Source: JAXMCI01 sp046349435 (GTDB taxonomy: Bacteria; Pseudomonadota; Alphaproteobacteria; Dongiales; Dongiaceae). From it: DNA of 64,000 nucleotides. The translations under genes were made by a program, and so were the position numbers. Below the pieces are notes generated by a model, which saw only the letters and a program-made list of their open reading frames with translations, searched no databases and was not told the DNA's origin. The stretch covers positions 62,001 through 126,000 of the forward strand of contig JAXMCI010000003.1 of the NCBI GenBank assembly GCA_046349435.1, given 5' to 3'. How positions within the stretch are numbered: position 1 is the first letter of the stretch; each line of letters starts with the position of its first letter. Shown here one piece after another: positions 43,007 through 50,651 of this stretch.

Positions 43007-44038
43007 TCAGCTGCCGCCGCCGATGCAGGTGGCGGCGGTCTCCGGCGTGCAGACGTCGAGGCCCGTATAGGTCGGATCGGCCGGCGGGGCCTTGCCGTCC
43101 TTGATGTCCTTCAGGAAGAACATCGCCTTGTAGCCCATCTCGAACGGCCGCTGGCCGACCTGGCCCGCCGAGTAGCCGGCCTTCAGCAGGTCGATCTGCA
43201 CGGGCAGGGTGTCGGCGACGACCAGCGCGAGCGCGCCGCTCTTGATCTTGTCCTTGTACTTCTCGACGACGTTCTTGTAGGCGTCGGGCACGAACTGCGG
43301 GAAGCCGCCGGTCGGCACGAAGGCGTCGAGGTTCGGGTACTTGCCGAGGATGTCTTCCATCTGCTGCACGGACAGCGGGAAGTCGTCGTTGGTGTAGAGC
43401 GGGCAGCCATCGACCTCGGTCCAGCCGTTCTGGCCGGTCAGCTTGTCGCCGGGGGCTTCCTTGCTCTGCACGCCGGCCAGCGTGTCGCGGATGCCCTGCA
43501 TGCGCTCATTGTGGTTGGCCGCCGCCGCGCCGCCCGACTGGATGCAGATGGTGCCGCCCTTCGGCTTGATCTTCTGCACGGCCTTGGCGAGGTTGACGCC
43601 GATGTCGTAGTTGTGCGTGCCGACATAGGCGATGCGCAGGTCCTTGTCGCCGGGCAGCACGTCGCTGTCCCAGGTCAGCACCGGGATGCCGGCCTTCTTG
43701 GCGTCGCGCAGCGCCGCGGCCATCGCCGCGGCGTTGGCCGGCGACACCGCGATGCCGTCGACCTTCTTGGCGATCAGGTCCTCGACGACCTGCACCTGCT
43801 CGTCGCCGCCGCCATGCTCGCCGGGGCCGATGTAGTAGCAGGTGACCTCGCCGCCGAGCTCCTTCTCGGCCTTCTGGCAGCCGAGATGGGCCTGGTCGAA
43901 GAACGGGTTGTTGAGGTTCTTCGGAACCAGCGCGAAGGTGTATTTGGACGCCGCGCGGACGCCCGAATCATGGGTCAGCAGCACGCCGGCGGCGATGACG
44001 CCGGCCGCGAGTGCCGTCGTGGTCAAGAACTTCCGCAT
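43007..44038 (-). CDS. Periplasmic sugar/inositol-binding protein of an ABC transporter
   Basis: The 343-residue precursor begins MRKFLTTTALAAGVIAAGVL with signal cleavage near VRAAS. The mature domain has the type I fold YTFALVPKNLNNPFFDQAHLG, then VDGIAVSPANAAAMAAAL, GIPVLTWDSDV and VPTGGFPQF. Four Cys residues, including a C-terminal pair (LDVCTPETAATCIGGG), suggest periplasmic disulfides. ATG 44038 has GGGAGGAG before it; GTG 44047 is also in frame. Last gene of ATPase-permease-binding protein, all minus strand. The operator shared with the iolD region suggests an inositol-like ligand. Confidence 0.85.
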   Translation of the reverse strand: MRKFLTTTALAAGVIAAGVLLTHDSGVRAASKYTFALVPKNLNNPFFDQAHLGCQKAEKELGGEVTCYYIGPGEHGGGDEQVQVVEDLIAKKVDGIAVSPANAAAMAAALRDAKKAGIPVLTWDSDVLPGDKDLRIAYVGTHNYDIGVNLAKAVQKIKPKGGTICIQSGGAAAANHNERMQGIRDTLAGVQSKEAPGDKLTGQNGWTEVDGCPLYTNDDFPLSVQQMEDILGKYPNLDAFVPTGGFPQFVPDAYKNVVEKYKDKIKSGALALVVADTLPVQIDLLKAGYSAGQVGQRPFEMGYKAMFFLKDIKDGKAPPADPTYTGLDVCTPETAATCIGGGS

Positions 44039-44095
44039 GTCTATCACTCCTCCCTCTTGCCGAGCTCGTGCGATGTCGCGGCCAGGGCCGGGCCC

Positions 44096-45136
44096 TCAGC
44101 CGCGACGGCGCCCGCGGAGCTTCTCGAGCAGCACCGCGAGAACGATGAAGACGCCGACGAAGGCGCCCTGCCAGTTGGAATCGATGCCCGCCATCAGCAG
44201 GCTGTTGCGGATCACCTCGATCAGCGCCGCGCCGATCACCGCGCCGTAGGTGCCGCCCTCGCCGCCGATCAGGTTGGCGCCGCCGATCACCGTCGAGGCG
44301 ATGACGCGCAGCTCGTAGCCGGTGCCGAGCGCGTTGATCGCCGAGCCCTGCCAGCCGACGATCAGGATCGCGGAGACCGCGGCGGTGAGGCCCGACAGGA
44401 TGTAGGCCTGCAGCTTGACCCGGTCGACCGGCACGCCGGTCAGCCGCGCCGCCTGCTCGTTGCCGCCGACCGCATAGAGATGCCGGCCCCAGCGGGTGAC
44501 GCGCAGCACGATGCCGAGGATGATGGCGATCGCCACCATGAACCAGACCGGGTTGGCGAGGCCGAGAAGCTGGCCGCTGCCCCAGATCTTGAAGGACGGC
44601 CCGCCGGGGCCGAGGTTGTAGATCATCCGGTTCTGCGACAGCACCACCGCCAGCGAACGGGCGAGCGACAGCATGCCCAGCGTGACGACGAAGGGCGACA
44701 GCCCGACATAGGCGATGAGGCTGCCATTGACGGCGCCTGCGAGGCCGCCGGCGACCAAGCCTGCCAGCACCGCCAGCCACCAGGGATAGCCGCCCTCGAG
44801 CACGACGCCGCAGACGACGCCGACCAGCCCCATCAGCGAGCCGACCGAGAGATCGATGCCGCCGGTGATGATCACCGCCGTCATGCCGATCGCCATGATG
44901 CCGATGAAGGCGAAGTTGCGGGTGATGTTGTAGAGGTTCTCGGTGGTGGCGAAGGCCGCGGGCTGCAGGTAGCTCATCAGCACGCAGATCACGATCAGCG
45001 CGATGGTGACCCAGAAGGCCTGGCTGGCCACCAGCCGCTCGAGCGGCGTCATCTCCTTGAGGGCGACGACGTCCTGGATGGCGACGCTGCCGATGTCGGG
45101 GCGCGCCGCGCCGGGCTCGGCCGTCTCAGGCTGCAT
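44096..45136 (-). CDS. Sugar/inositol ABC transporter permease (RbsC type)
   Basis: A 346-residue inner-membrane protein with around nine membrane segments and the family mark GGIDLSVGSLMGLVGVVCG, then AYVGLSPFVVTLGMLSLARS, GWQGSAINALGTGYELRVIA and STVIGGANLIGGEGGTYGAV. It forms the channel of the transporter. The first 30 residues are soluble and acidic. Its start overlaps the ATPase gene end by 11 bases, so translation is coupled. It is only moderately similar to the permease at 20557-21681, so the two systems are not a recent duplication. Confidence 0.88.
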   Translation of the reverse strand: MQPETAEPGAARPDIGSVAIQDVVALKEMTPLERLVASQAFWVTIALIVICVLMSYLQPAAFATTENLYNITRNFAFIGIMAIGMTAVIITGGIDLSVGSLMGLVGVVCGVVLEGGYPWWLAVLAGLVAGGLAGAVNGSLIAYVGLSPFVVTLGMLSLARSLAVVLSQNRMIYNLGPGGPSFKIWGSGQLLGLANPVWFMVAIAIILGIVLRVTRWGRHLYAVGGNEQAARLTGVPVDRVKLQAYILSGLTAAVSAILIVGWQGSAINALGTGYELRVIASTVIGGANLIGGEGGTYGAVIGAALIEVIRNSLLMAGIDSNWQGAFVGVFIVLAVLLEKLRGRRRG

Positions 45137-45866
45137 TGATCGCCCCCGTGATCAGGCCGGTGACCTCCTCGGGGCTCGACTGGGCGATCGCCTTCTCCGC
45201 CACCTTGCGCCCGCGCCGCAGCACGAACACGCGGTCCGCGACGGCGAACACGTCGGGCATGCGGTGGCTGATCAGCACGATGGCGACGCCGCGGTCGCGC
45301 AGCCGGCGGATCAGGTCGAGCACCTGCACCACCTGGCGCACCGAGATGGCGGCGGTGGGCTCGTCCATCAGCACGATCTTGGCGTCGCTGAGCCGGGTGC
45401 GGGCGATCGCCACGGCCTGGCGCTGGCCGCCCGACATGCGGCGCACCATGTCGCGCGGCCGGGTCTCCGACTTGAGCTCGCCGAACAGCTCGGCCGCCCG
45501 CTCATACATCCGCCGGTAGTCCAGCACACGGAACGGGCCGATCCTGCGGCTCGCCTCGCGACCGAGATAGACATTGGCCGCGGCGGTCAGGTTGTCGCAC
45601 AGCGCGAGGTCCTGATAGACCACCTCGATGCCCTTGCCGCGGGCCTCGACCGGACGGTGGAAATGCACCGGCTCGCCGGACATCAGGATCTGGCCGGAGG
45701 AGGGCGGGAAGTTGCCGGCGATGATCTTCACCAGGGTCGACTTGCCCGCCCCGTTGTCGCCCATCAGCCCGAGAACCTCGCCGGGCTCGAGCGTCAGGTC
45801 GACCTCGGTCAGAGCCTTGATGGCGCCGAAGCTCTTCGACACCCTATCGAGCTTGAGAACGGCCAA
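45126..45866 (-). CDS. Sugar/inositol ABC transporter ATP-binding protein, single-domain
   Basis: The 246-residue ATPase has Walker A GDNGAGKSTLVKIIAGN near residue 37, signature MSGGQRQAVAIAR, Walker B IVLMDEPTAAIS and H-loop IVLISHRMPD. The start is TTG 45866 (TTG GCC GTT CTC), placed by GGGAGG before it and the usual LKLDRVSKSFGAIKAL beginning; upstream codons in the same frame are unlike protein. It forms a homodimer under the permease. First gene of the minus-strand operon, 69 bases from the predicted promoter/operator. Confidence 0.85.
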   Translation of the reverse strand: MAVLKLDRVSKSFGAIKALTEVDLTLEPGEVLGLMGDNGAGKSTLVKIIAGNFPPSSGQILMSGEPVHFHRPVEARGKGIEVVYQDLALCDNLTAAANVYLGREASRRIGPFRVLDYRRMYERAAELFGELKSETRPRDMVRRMSGGQRQAVAIARTRLSDAKIVLMDEPTAAISVRQVVQVLDLIRRLRDRGVAIVLISHRMPDVFAVADRVFVLRRGRKVAEKAIAQSSPEEVTGLITGAINAA

Positions 45867-45934
45867 GCGGTGCGGTCCTCCCGATGCGGTCCCGGTCGCG
45901 CCGCCGGTGTTCGACGCGTTCGTTGGGGGCGTAC

Positions 45935-45962
45935 AGTAGAATGGCCGTTCCACCTTGTCCAG
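45935..45962 (-). promoter_or_regulatory. Predicted promoter with IolR-like operator upstream of the second sugar ABC operon
   Basis: On the minus strand: CTGGAC (45962-45957), 16 bases, TCTACT (45940-45935), with TGGAACG-GC-CATTCTA (45952-45937) between. Compared with 39818-39845 the match covers TCGC-x-TGGAC-x2-GGTGGAACG-x4-TTCTACT, with changes only at loop and spacer positions. Same spacing, same position of the palindrome over the -10 element: a shared regulator is likely. Confidence 0.62.
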
Positions 45963-46059
45963 GCGAGAGCCGCGGTCGATTCCAGCTTGGCCCGGCACAC
46001 CCGCTGCGGCACCATGGCCGACCGAAATCCCAGGCGAAGAGCGGCGGCGGAGGAGCGCG

Positions 46060-46818
46060 ATGGGCGGCGCGGCACGGTTCGATCTCGGCGGCCGGCGGGC
46101 ACTGGTCACCGGCGCCAGCCGCGGCCTCGGGCTGGCCATCGCGCGCGGGCTGGCGGAGGCCGGCGCGGCGGTGCTGCTCAACGGCCGCGAGCAGGGGCGG
46201 CTCGACGCCGCGCGGGCGGCGCTCGCCGCCGACGGGCTGGCGGTCGACACCGCCGCCTTCGATGTCGGCGACGCCGCGGCGGTGGCGGCGGCGACCGCGC
46301 GGCTCGGCCCGATCGACATCCTGGTGAACAACGCCGGCATCCAGCGCCGCGGCCCGCTCGAGGACTTCGCCGAGGCCGACTGGCGCGCCGTGCTCGACAC
46401 CAACCTCACCGCCGTGTTCCTGATCACCCGGGCGCTGGTCAAGGGCATGATCGAGCGGCGCGCCGGCAAGATCGTCAACATCGCCTCGGTGGCCAGCGTG
46501 CTCGCCCGCCCGACCACCGCGCCCTACTCGGCGGCGAAGGGCGGGCTGATGATGCTGACCCGCGCCATGGCGACCGAGTGGGCGCGCCACAACGTCCAGG
46601 TCAACGCCATCGCGCCGGGCTACTTCGCCACCGAGATGAACGCCGACATCCGCGCCAAGCCGGAGTTCGACGGCTGGGTCCGCGGCCGCGTCCCGGCCGG
46701 CCGCTGGGCGGTGCCGGACGAGCTCGCCGGCACCGCCGTGTTCCTCGCCTCGCCCGCCTCCGACTACGTCACGGGCCACACGCTGTTCGTCGATGGCGGG
46801 CTGTCGGTGAGCCTCTAG
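46060..46818 (+). CDS. Short-chain dehydrogenase/reductase (gluconate 5-dehydrogenase-like)
   Basis: The 252-residue SDR has ALVTGASRGLGLAIARGL, LVNNAGIQRRGPLEDF, catalytic Ser in VNIASVASVLARP, Y-x3-K in APYSAAKGGLM and NAIAPGYFATEMN, the profile of IdnO/gluconate 5-dehydrogenase and 2-deoxy-gluconate dehydrogenases. It would interconvert a keto-aldonate or polyol with NAD(P). It is divergent from the sugar ABC operon; the shared spacer (45867-46059) contains the operator-like palindrome. ATG 46060 follows GGAGGAGCG. Confidence 0.85.
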   Translation: MGGAARFDLGGRRALVTGASRGLGLAIARGLAEAGAAVLLNGREQGRLDAARAALAADGLAVDTAAFDVGDAAAVAAATARLGPIDILVNNAGIQRRGPLEDFAEADWRAVLDTNLTAVFLITRALVKGMIERRAGKIVNIASVASVLARPTTAPYSAAKGGLMMLTRAMATEWARHNVQVNAIAPGYFATEMNADIRAKPEFDGWVRGRVPAGRWAVPDELAGTAVFLASPASDYVTGHTLFVDGGLSVSL

Positions 46819-46873
46819 GCGGGACGGGGACATGGCGACCTGCGAAAGATCGGCAGCGCGACCTCGCCATCAC

Positions 46874-46903
46874 TTGACTGGACCGTGCGCCGCGCCCTAG
46901 GCT
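46874..46903 (+). promoter_or_regulatory. Predicted promoter of the amide transport and dimethylformamidase operon
   Basis: TTGACT (46874-46879), 18 bases, TAGGCT (46898-46903). A perfect palindrome AACGCGTT (46913-46920) follows near the expected transcription start and could be an operator. The first start codon is at 46952. Confidence 0.45.
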
Positions 46904-46951
46904 CCGCGATCAAACGCGTTAGGCGTATATAAACAGAGGAGGACGGAGACG

Positions 46952-48220
46952 ATGAAGGGCAGGAACTGGACGCCGAGTCGTCGTACGATCGTAAAGGGTA
47001 TCGGCGTGGCAGCCGCCGCGCCGCTGGCAGCGCCGTTCATCAGCCGCTCGTACGCGGACGACGCCAAGCCGATCCGCTACGCCGTGGTCGCGGCGCAGAT
47101 CGCCGACCACACCGACTACCTCGCCGGCGCCACGCTGGCGGTCGACGAGATCAACGCCGCCGGCGGCGTCAAGGGCCGGCAGATCAAGATCGAGCATCAC
47201 GACTGCGACATCTTCACGCCGGACGGCATCCAGGCCGGCTATCGCGCGGTCGTCGACACCAAGCCCGACGCCATCGGCAGCGCCTTCGTCCCGCTGGCGC
47301 GCCAGACGATGCTCGAGGCGCTCGGCGACTACAAGGCGCCGCTGCTGACCGGCGACACCAACTTCGACCTGATCACCTTCGCCAAGGCCAACCGCGACAA
47401 GTACTGGAACTACTTCCAGGTCGACCCGCCGGAGATCTACTACGGCCGGATGTTCCCCAAGTTCCTCGACCAGCTGGCGGGGGGCGGCGTGTGGAAGCCG
47501 ACCAACAACAAGGTCCACATCATCCGCGAGCAGAACAACTACAACATGCAGATCGCCAAGGAGGTCGTGGCGACGCTGCCGTCGAGCAAGTTCGAGCTCG
47601 CCACCATCACCGACATCCAGTACCCCGTGCAGGACTGGGGCCCGGTGATGCAGGCGATCAAGAAGGTCGGTGCCGGCACCATCATGCTGGACTACTGGGT
47701 GGGCGCCGAGGAAGCCGCCTTCTGCCAGCAGTTCGTCTCCGACCCGGTGAAGGGCGCGCTCGTCTACATCCAGTACGGCGCCTCGCAGCCGGAGTTCCTG
47801 AACATCGCGGGCAGCGCCGCGGAAGGCATGATCTGGTCGACGGTGCTGGGCGTCTACGCCGACGCGCAGGGCATGGAGTTCCGCAAGAAGTACGCGGCCA
47901 AGCACCCCGGCGTGATCGGCCTCTGCTACACCGGCTCGGCGTACGACACGGCCTACATCCTGAAGAACGCCTGGACGAACGCCGATCCGTCCGACTTCAA
48001 GGCGGTGGCCGACTACATCCGCACGCACACCTATCGCGGGGTCTGCGGCGCCGTCGACCTGAACAACGAGTACCAGGCGGCGCTGCACTATCCGCTGCAG
48101 ACCGAGGACCTCAACAAGGGCATGGCGCAGCTCTACTTCCAGGTCCAGGACGGCCAGCACAAGATCATCCAGCCCGGTCCGCTGGCGGAGAGCAAGTTCC
48201 GCCCGTTCTCCTGGGCCTGA
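46952..48220 (+). CDS. Amide/urea-type ABC substrate-binding protein, Tat-exported (UrtA/FmdD-like)
   Basis: The 422-residue precursor has a twin-arginine signal (PSRRTIVKGIGVAAAAPLAA, cleavage near SYADD) and a branched-chain-type periplasmic-binding fold: ATLAVDEINAAGGVKGRQIK, then PLLTGDTNFDLITF, a central VGAEEAAFCQQF and the YTGSAYDTAYILKNAW region. This is the UrtA/FmdD/amide-binding branch rather than LivJ. It is the first gene of a plus-strand operon that also encodes the LivGFHM transporter and both subunits of dimethylformamidase, so the ligand is probably an N-substituted formamide or a similar small amide. ATG 46952 follows AGAGGAGGACGG. Confidence 0.85.
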   Translation: MKGRNWTPSRRTIVKGIGVAAAAPLAAPFISRSYADDAKPIRYAVVAAQIADHTDYLAGATLAVDEINAAGGVKGRQIKIEHHDCDIFTPDGIQAGYRAVVDTKPDAIGSAFVPLARQTMLEALGDYKAPLLTGDTNFDLITFAKANRDKYWNYFQVDPPEIYYGRMFPKFLDQLAGGGVWKPTNNKVHIIREQNNYNMQIAKEVVATLPSSKFELATITDIQYPVQDWGPVMQAIKKVGAGTIMLDYWVGAEEAAFCQQFVSDPVKGALVYIQYGASQPEFLNIAGSAAEGMIWSTVLGVYADAQGMEFRKKYAAKHPGVIGLCYTGSAYDTAYILKNAWTNADPSDFKAVADYIRTHTYRGVCGAVDLNNEYQAALHYPLQTEDLNKGMAQLYFQVQDGQHKIIQPGPLAESKFRPFSWA

Positions 48221-48249
48221 TCGGCCGCTAGAGTGGCGCGGGGGCCGGA

Positions 48250-48987
48250 ATGACGACAGGCGATCCGGTCCCCGCGCTCTTCGGCTGCGAGGACATCCAC
48301 ATCCGCCTCGGCGGGCGCCCGATCCTCGAGGGCATCTCGATCGGCCTGCGGGCCGGCGAGATCCTCGGCGTGGTCGGGCCGAACGGCGCCGGCAAGACCA
48401 CGCTGTTCGAGGTGCTCTCCGGCCGCTACGTCGCGACCCGCGGCCGCGTGCTGCTGGACGGCCGCGACATCACCTCGCTGAAGCTGTTCTCGCGGGCCCG
48501 GCTGGGCCTCGGCCGCACCTACCAGTCGCCGGTGGTGCCGGACGCGCTGACGGTCGCCGAGGTGTTCCGCGCCGCGCGCCAGGCCTTCCGGCCGTTCCTC
48601 ACCAGCTTCCATGCCGAGTGGGCGGCCGAGCGGGTCGGCCTGCGCGTGCCGATGTCGGCGATCGCCGGCTCGCTCGAGACGCTCAACCGGCGCAAGCTGC
48701 TGCTCGCCTGCCTGCTGATGCGCCGGCCGCGGGTCATGCTGCTGGACGAGCCGGCGGCCGGCCTGATCAACGCGGAGATCGACGAGCTCGACGGCATCAT
48801 CCGCCACTTCGCGCGCGAGATGAACATCGGGGTGATGCTGGTCGAGCACCGGCTGGAGCTGCTGTCGGCGATCGCCGACCGCGTCGTCGTCCTCGACCTC
48901 GGCAAGGTGATCGCCGAGGGCGATCCGGAGGCGGTGTTCGAGGATCCGCGCGTGCGGGCCGCCTATTTCGAGGTCGAGGCGGCATGA
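48250..48987 (+). CDS. Amide ABC transporter ATP-binding protein 1 (LivG type) with degenerate signature motif
   Basis: The 245-residue ATPase has Walker A GPNGAGKTTLFEVLSG near residue 40, Walker B VMLLDEPAAGL and H-loop GVMLVEHRLELL. The ABC signature is not recognisable: where LivG proteins have LSYGQQR, this reads LETLNRR (within GSLETLNRRKLLLACLLM). The partner LivF at 49007 keeps a normal LSGGERR, so one of the two composite ATP sites may be inactive, as in asymmetric ABC transporters. It follows the binding-protein gene by 29 bases. Confidence 0.85.
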   Translation: MTTGDPVPALFGCEDIHIRLGGRPILEGISIGLRAGEILGVVGPNGAGKTTLFEVLSGRYVATRGRVLLDGRDITSLKLFSRARLGLGRTYQSPVVPDALTVAEVFRAARQAFRPFLTSFHAEWAAERVGLRVPMSAIAGSLETLNRRKLLLACLLMRRPRVMLLDEPAAGLINAEIDELDGIIRHFAREMNIGVMLVEHRLELLSAIADRVVVLDLGKVIAEGDPEAVFEDPRVRAAYFEVEAA

Positions 48988-49006
48988 CGCACCCGGACCT
49001 GCAGCG

Positions 49007-49750
49007 ATGAGCGACGTGCTCCGCATCGCCGACCTGTCGGCCGGCTACGGCCCGCTCGGCGTGCTGCACGGCGTCAACCTGACGGTGCGCGCCGGCGAGC
49101 GCGTCGGCATCGTCGGGCTCAATGGCCACGGCAAGTCGACGCTGCTGCGCGCCATCGCCGGGCTGACCGGCTGGCAGAGCGGGTCGATCATGCTGAACGG
49201 GGTGGAGATCGGCGGCACGCGCAGCCAGGGCCCCGGGCGGCACACGCACAAGATCGTCCGCATGGGCGTCGCGCTGATGCCGCAGGGCGACGCGCTGTTC
49301 CATGGCCTGTCGGTGGCCGATCACCTCGACAGCGGCGCCTACACCAAGCGTGCCTGGCGCGAGCGCAAGCAGCGGCGCGAGCGCGTGCTGGCGATCTTCC
49401 CGCCGCTGCGCAAGCTGCTGGAGCAGCCGGTGGGGAAGCTCTCCGGCGGCGAGCGGCGGATGGTCAGCCTCGGGCGCGGGCTGATGGGCGACGCCAAGCT
49501 GCTGCTGATCGACGAGCCCTCCCTCGGGCTGGCCCCGAAGATCAGCAAGGGCATGATCGAGGCGCTGATGCGGATCGACATCGCGGACGGCGCGATGGTG
49601 ATCGCCGAGCAGAACATCTCGCTGCTCCAGGGCAAGGTGTCGCGGCTGATCGGCCTGCATGCCGGCAAGCTCAAGGGCGGCGCGGTGAGCCCGGACATGC
49701 CGGTCACCGAGGTCATCCACCACGACGCCCACATGCACGCGCGGCACTGA
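49007..49750 (+). CDS. Amide ABC transporter ATP-binding protein 2 (LivF type)
   Basis: The 247-residue ATPase has Walker A GLNGHGKSTLLRAIAG near residue 39, signature KLSGGERRMVSLGRGL and Walker B LLLIDEPSLGLAP. The switch region reads VIAEQN, with Gln in place of His as is usual for LivF/UrtE. The loop SRSQGPGRHTHKIVRMGVA between strands is longer than usual. It pairs with the LivG-type protein encoded 20 bases upstream and is 18 bases before the LivH permease gene. Confidence 0.88.
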   Translation: MSDVLRIADLSAGYGPLGVLHGVNLTVRAGERVGIVGLNGHGKSTLLRAIAGLTGWQSGSIMLNGVEIGGTRSQGPGRHTHKIVRMGVALMPQGDALFHGLSVADHLDSGAYTKRAWRERKQRRERVLAIFPPLRKLLEQPVGKLSGGERRMVSLGRGLMGDAKLLLIDEPSLGLAPKISKGMIEALMRIDIADGAMVIAEQNISLLQGKVSRLIGLHAGKLKGGAVSPDMPVTEVIHHDAHMHARH

Positions 49751-49768
49751 CGGCGGCGAAGCGATCCC

Positions 49769-50647
49769 ATGGACCCATACTACCTGCTCACGACGGCGAT
49801 CAGCCTGGCCTCCATCTACGGGCTGCTGGCCATCGGCATCTCGATCATCTGGTCGAGCCTGGGCATGATCAACCTGGCCCAGGGCTTCACCTTCACCGCC
49901 GCCGGCTACGGCGCCTGGCTGGTCGCCCAGAACTTCAGCACCAACGGCTTCGTCGTGGTCGCGGCCGGCGTGCTCACCGGGGCGCTCGCCGGCGGGCTCA
50001 CCGGCCTGCTCGCCTTCATCCCGCTCTACGACAAGCCCAACTTCGCGCTGCGCAGCCTGATCGCGACGCTGGCGATCAGCCTGATGGGCAGCCAGTGCCT
50101 GCTCTGGCTGTTCACGACGCGGGTCAAGGCGCTGCCGAAGATCTTCGGGGTCGGCAGCGTTCACATCGGCCCGGCGACCATCAGCTACGACAAGATCGGC
50201 GCGATCGCCTGCTCCACCGTGCTGCTGCTGCTGACGCTGGGCTGGATGAAGAGCAGCCGGCGCGGCCTGGAGATCCGCGCCATGATGCAGAACCCCGAAG
50301 GGGCGGCGCTGGTCGGCGTCGGCCTGCGCTCCACCGCGATGATCGTGATGATGGTGACCGGCGCGATGGCCGGGCTGGCGGCGGTGCTGCTGTCGCAGAC
50401 CTACTTCATCAGCCCCAGCGCCGGCGCCACGCCGCTGGTCAAGGGCATGGTGGTGGCGCTCGCCGGCGGGCTGGGCAGCGTCACCGGCGCGGTGATCGCG
50501 GCCGTGCTGATCGGCTTCGTCGAGGCCTTCACCGCGGTGCAGCTCGGCGGGCAATACGTCCTGATCACCCAGTTCCTCTTCATCATCGCCATCCTGCTCG
50601 TCCGCCCGCGGGGGATCGCCGGGATGATCGAGCATACCCGGGAGTAG
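49769..50647 (+). CDS. Amide ABC transporter permease 1 (LivH type)
   Basis: The 292-residue membrane protein has about eight hydrophobic segments and family landmarks SIYGLLAIGISIIWSSLGM, INLAQGFTFTAAGYGAW, the cytoplasmic GLEIRAMMQNPEGAALVGV loop that contacts the ATPase, and VKGMVVALAGGLGSVTGAVI. With the LivM-type protein it forms the translocation pathway. The stop is four bases before the next start codon. Confidence 0.88.
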   Translation: MDPYYLLTTAISLASIYGLLAIGISIIWSSLGMINLAQGFTFTAAGYGAWLVAQNFSTNGFVVVAAGVLTGALAGGLTGLLAFIPLYDKPNFALRSLIATLAISLMGSQCLLWLFTTRVKALPKIFGVGSVHIGPATISYDKIGAIACSTVLLLLTLGWMKSSRRGLEIRAMMQNPEGAALVGVGLRSTAMIVMMVTGAMAGLAAVLLSQTYFISPSAGATPLVKGMVVALAGGLGSVTGAVIAAVLIGFVEAFTAVQLGGQYVLITQFLFIIAILLVRPRGIAGMIEHTRE

Positions 50648-50651
50648 GGGG

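Noticed and set aside
45126..46517. A 463-residue version of the sugar ABC ATPase
   Set aside because: Sequence before TTG 45866 is low-complexity, overlaps the divergent SDR gene and the promoter/operator, and lies outside the ATPase family alignment.
46913..46920. AACGCGTT as the binding site of a specific nitrogen regulator
   Set aside because: The palindrome is real, but eight bases is too short to assign; no sigma-54 promoter pattern (TGGC-N8-TTGC type) was found upstream of the amide operon.
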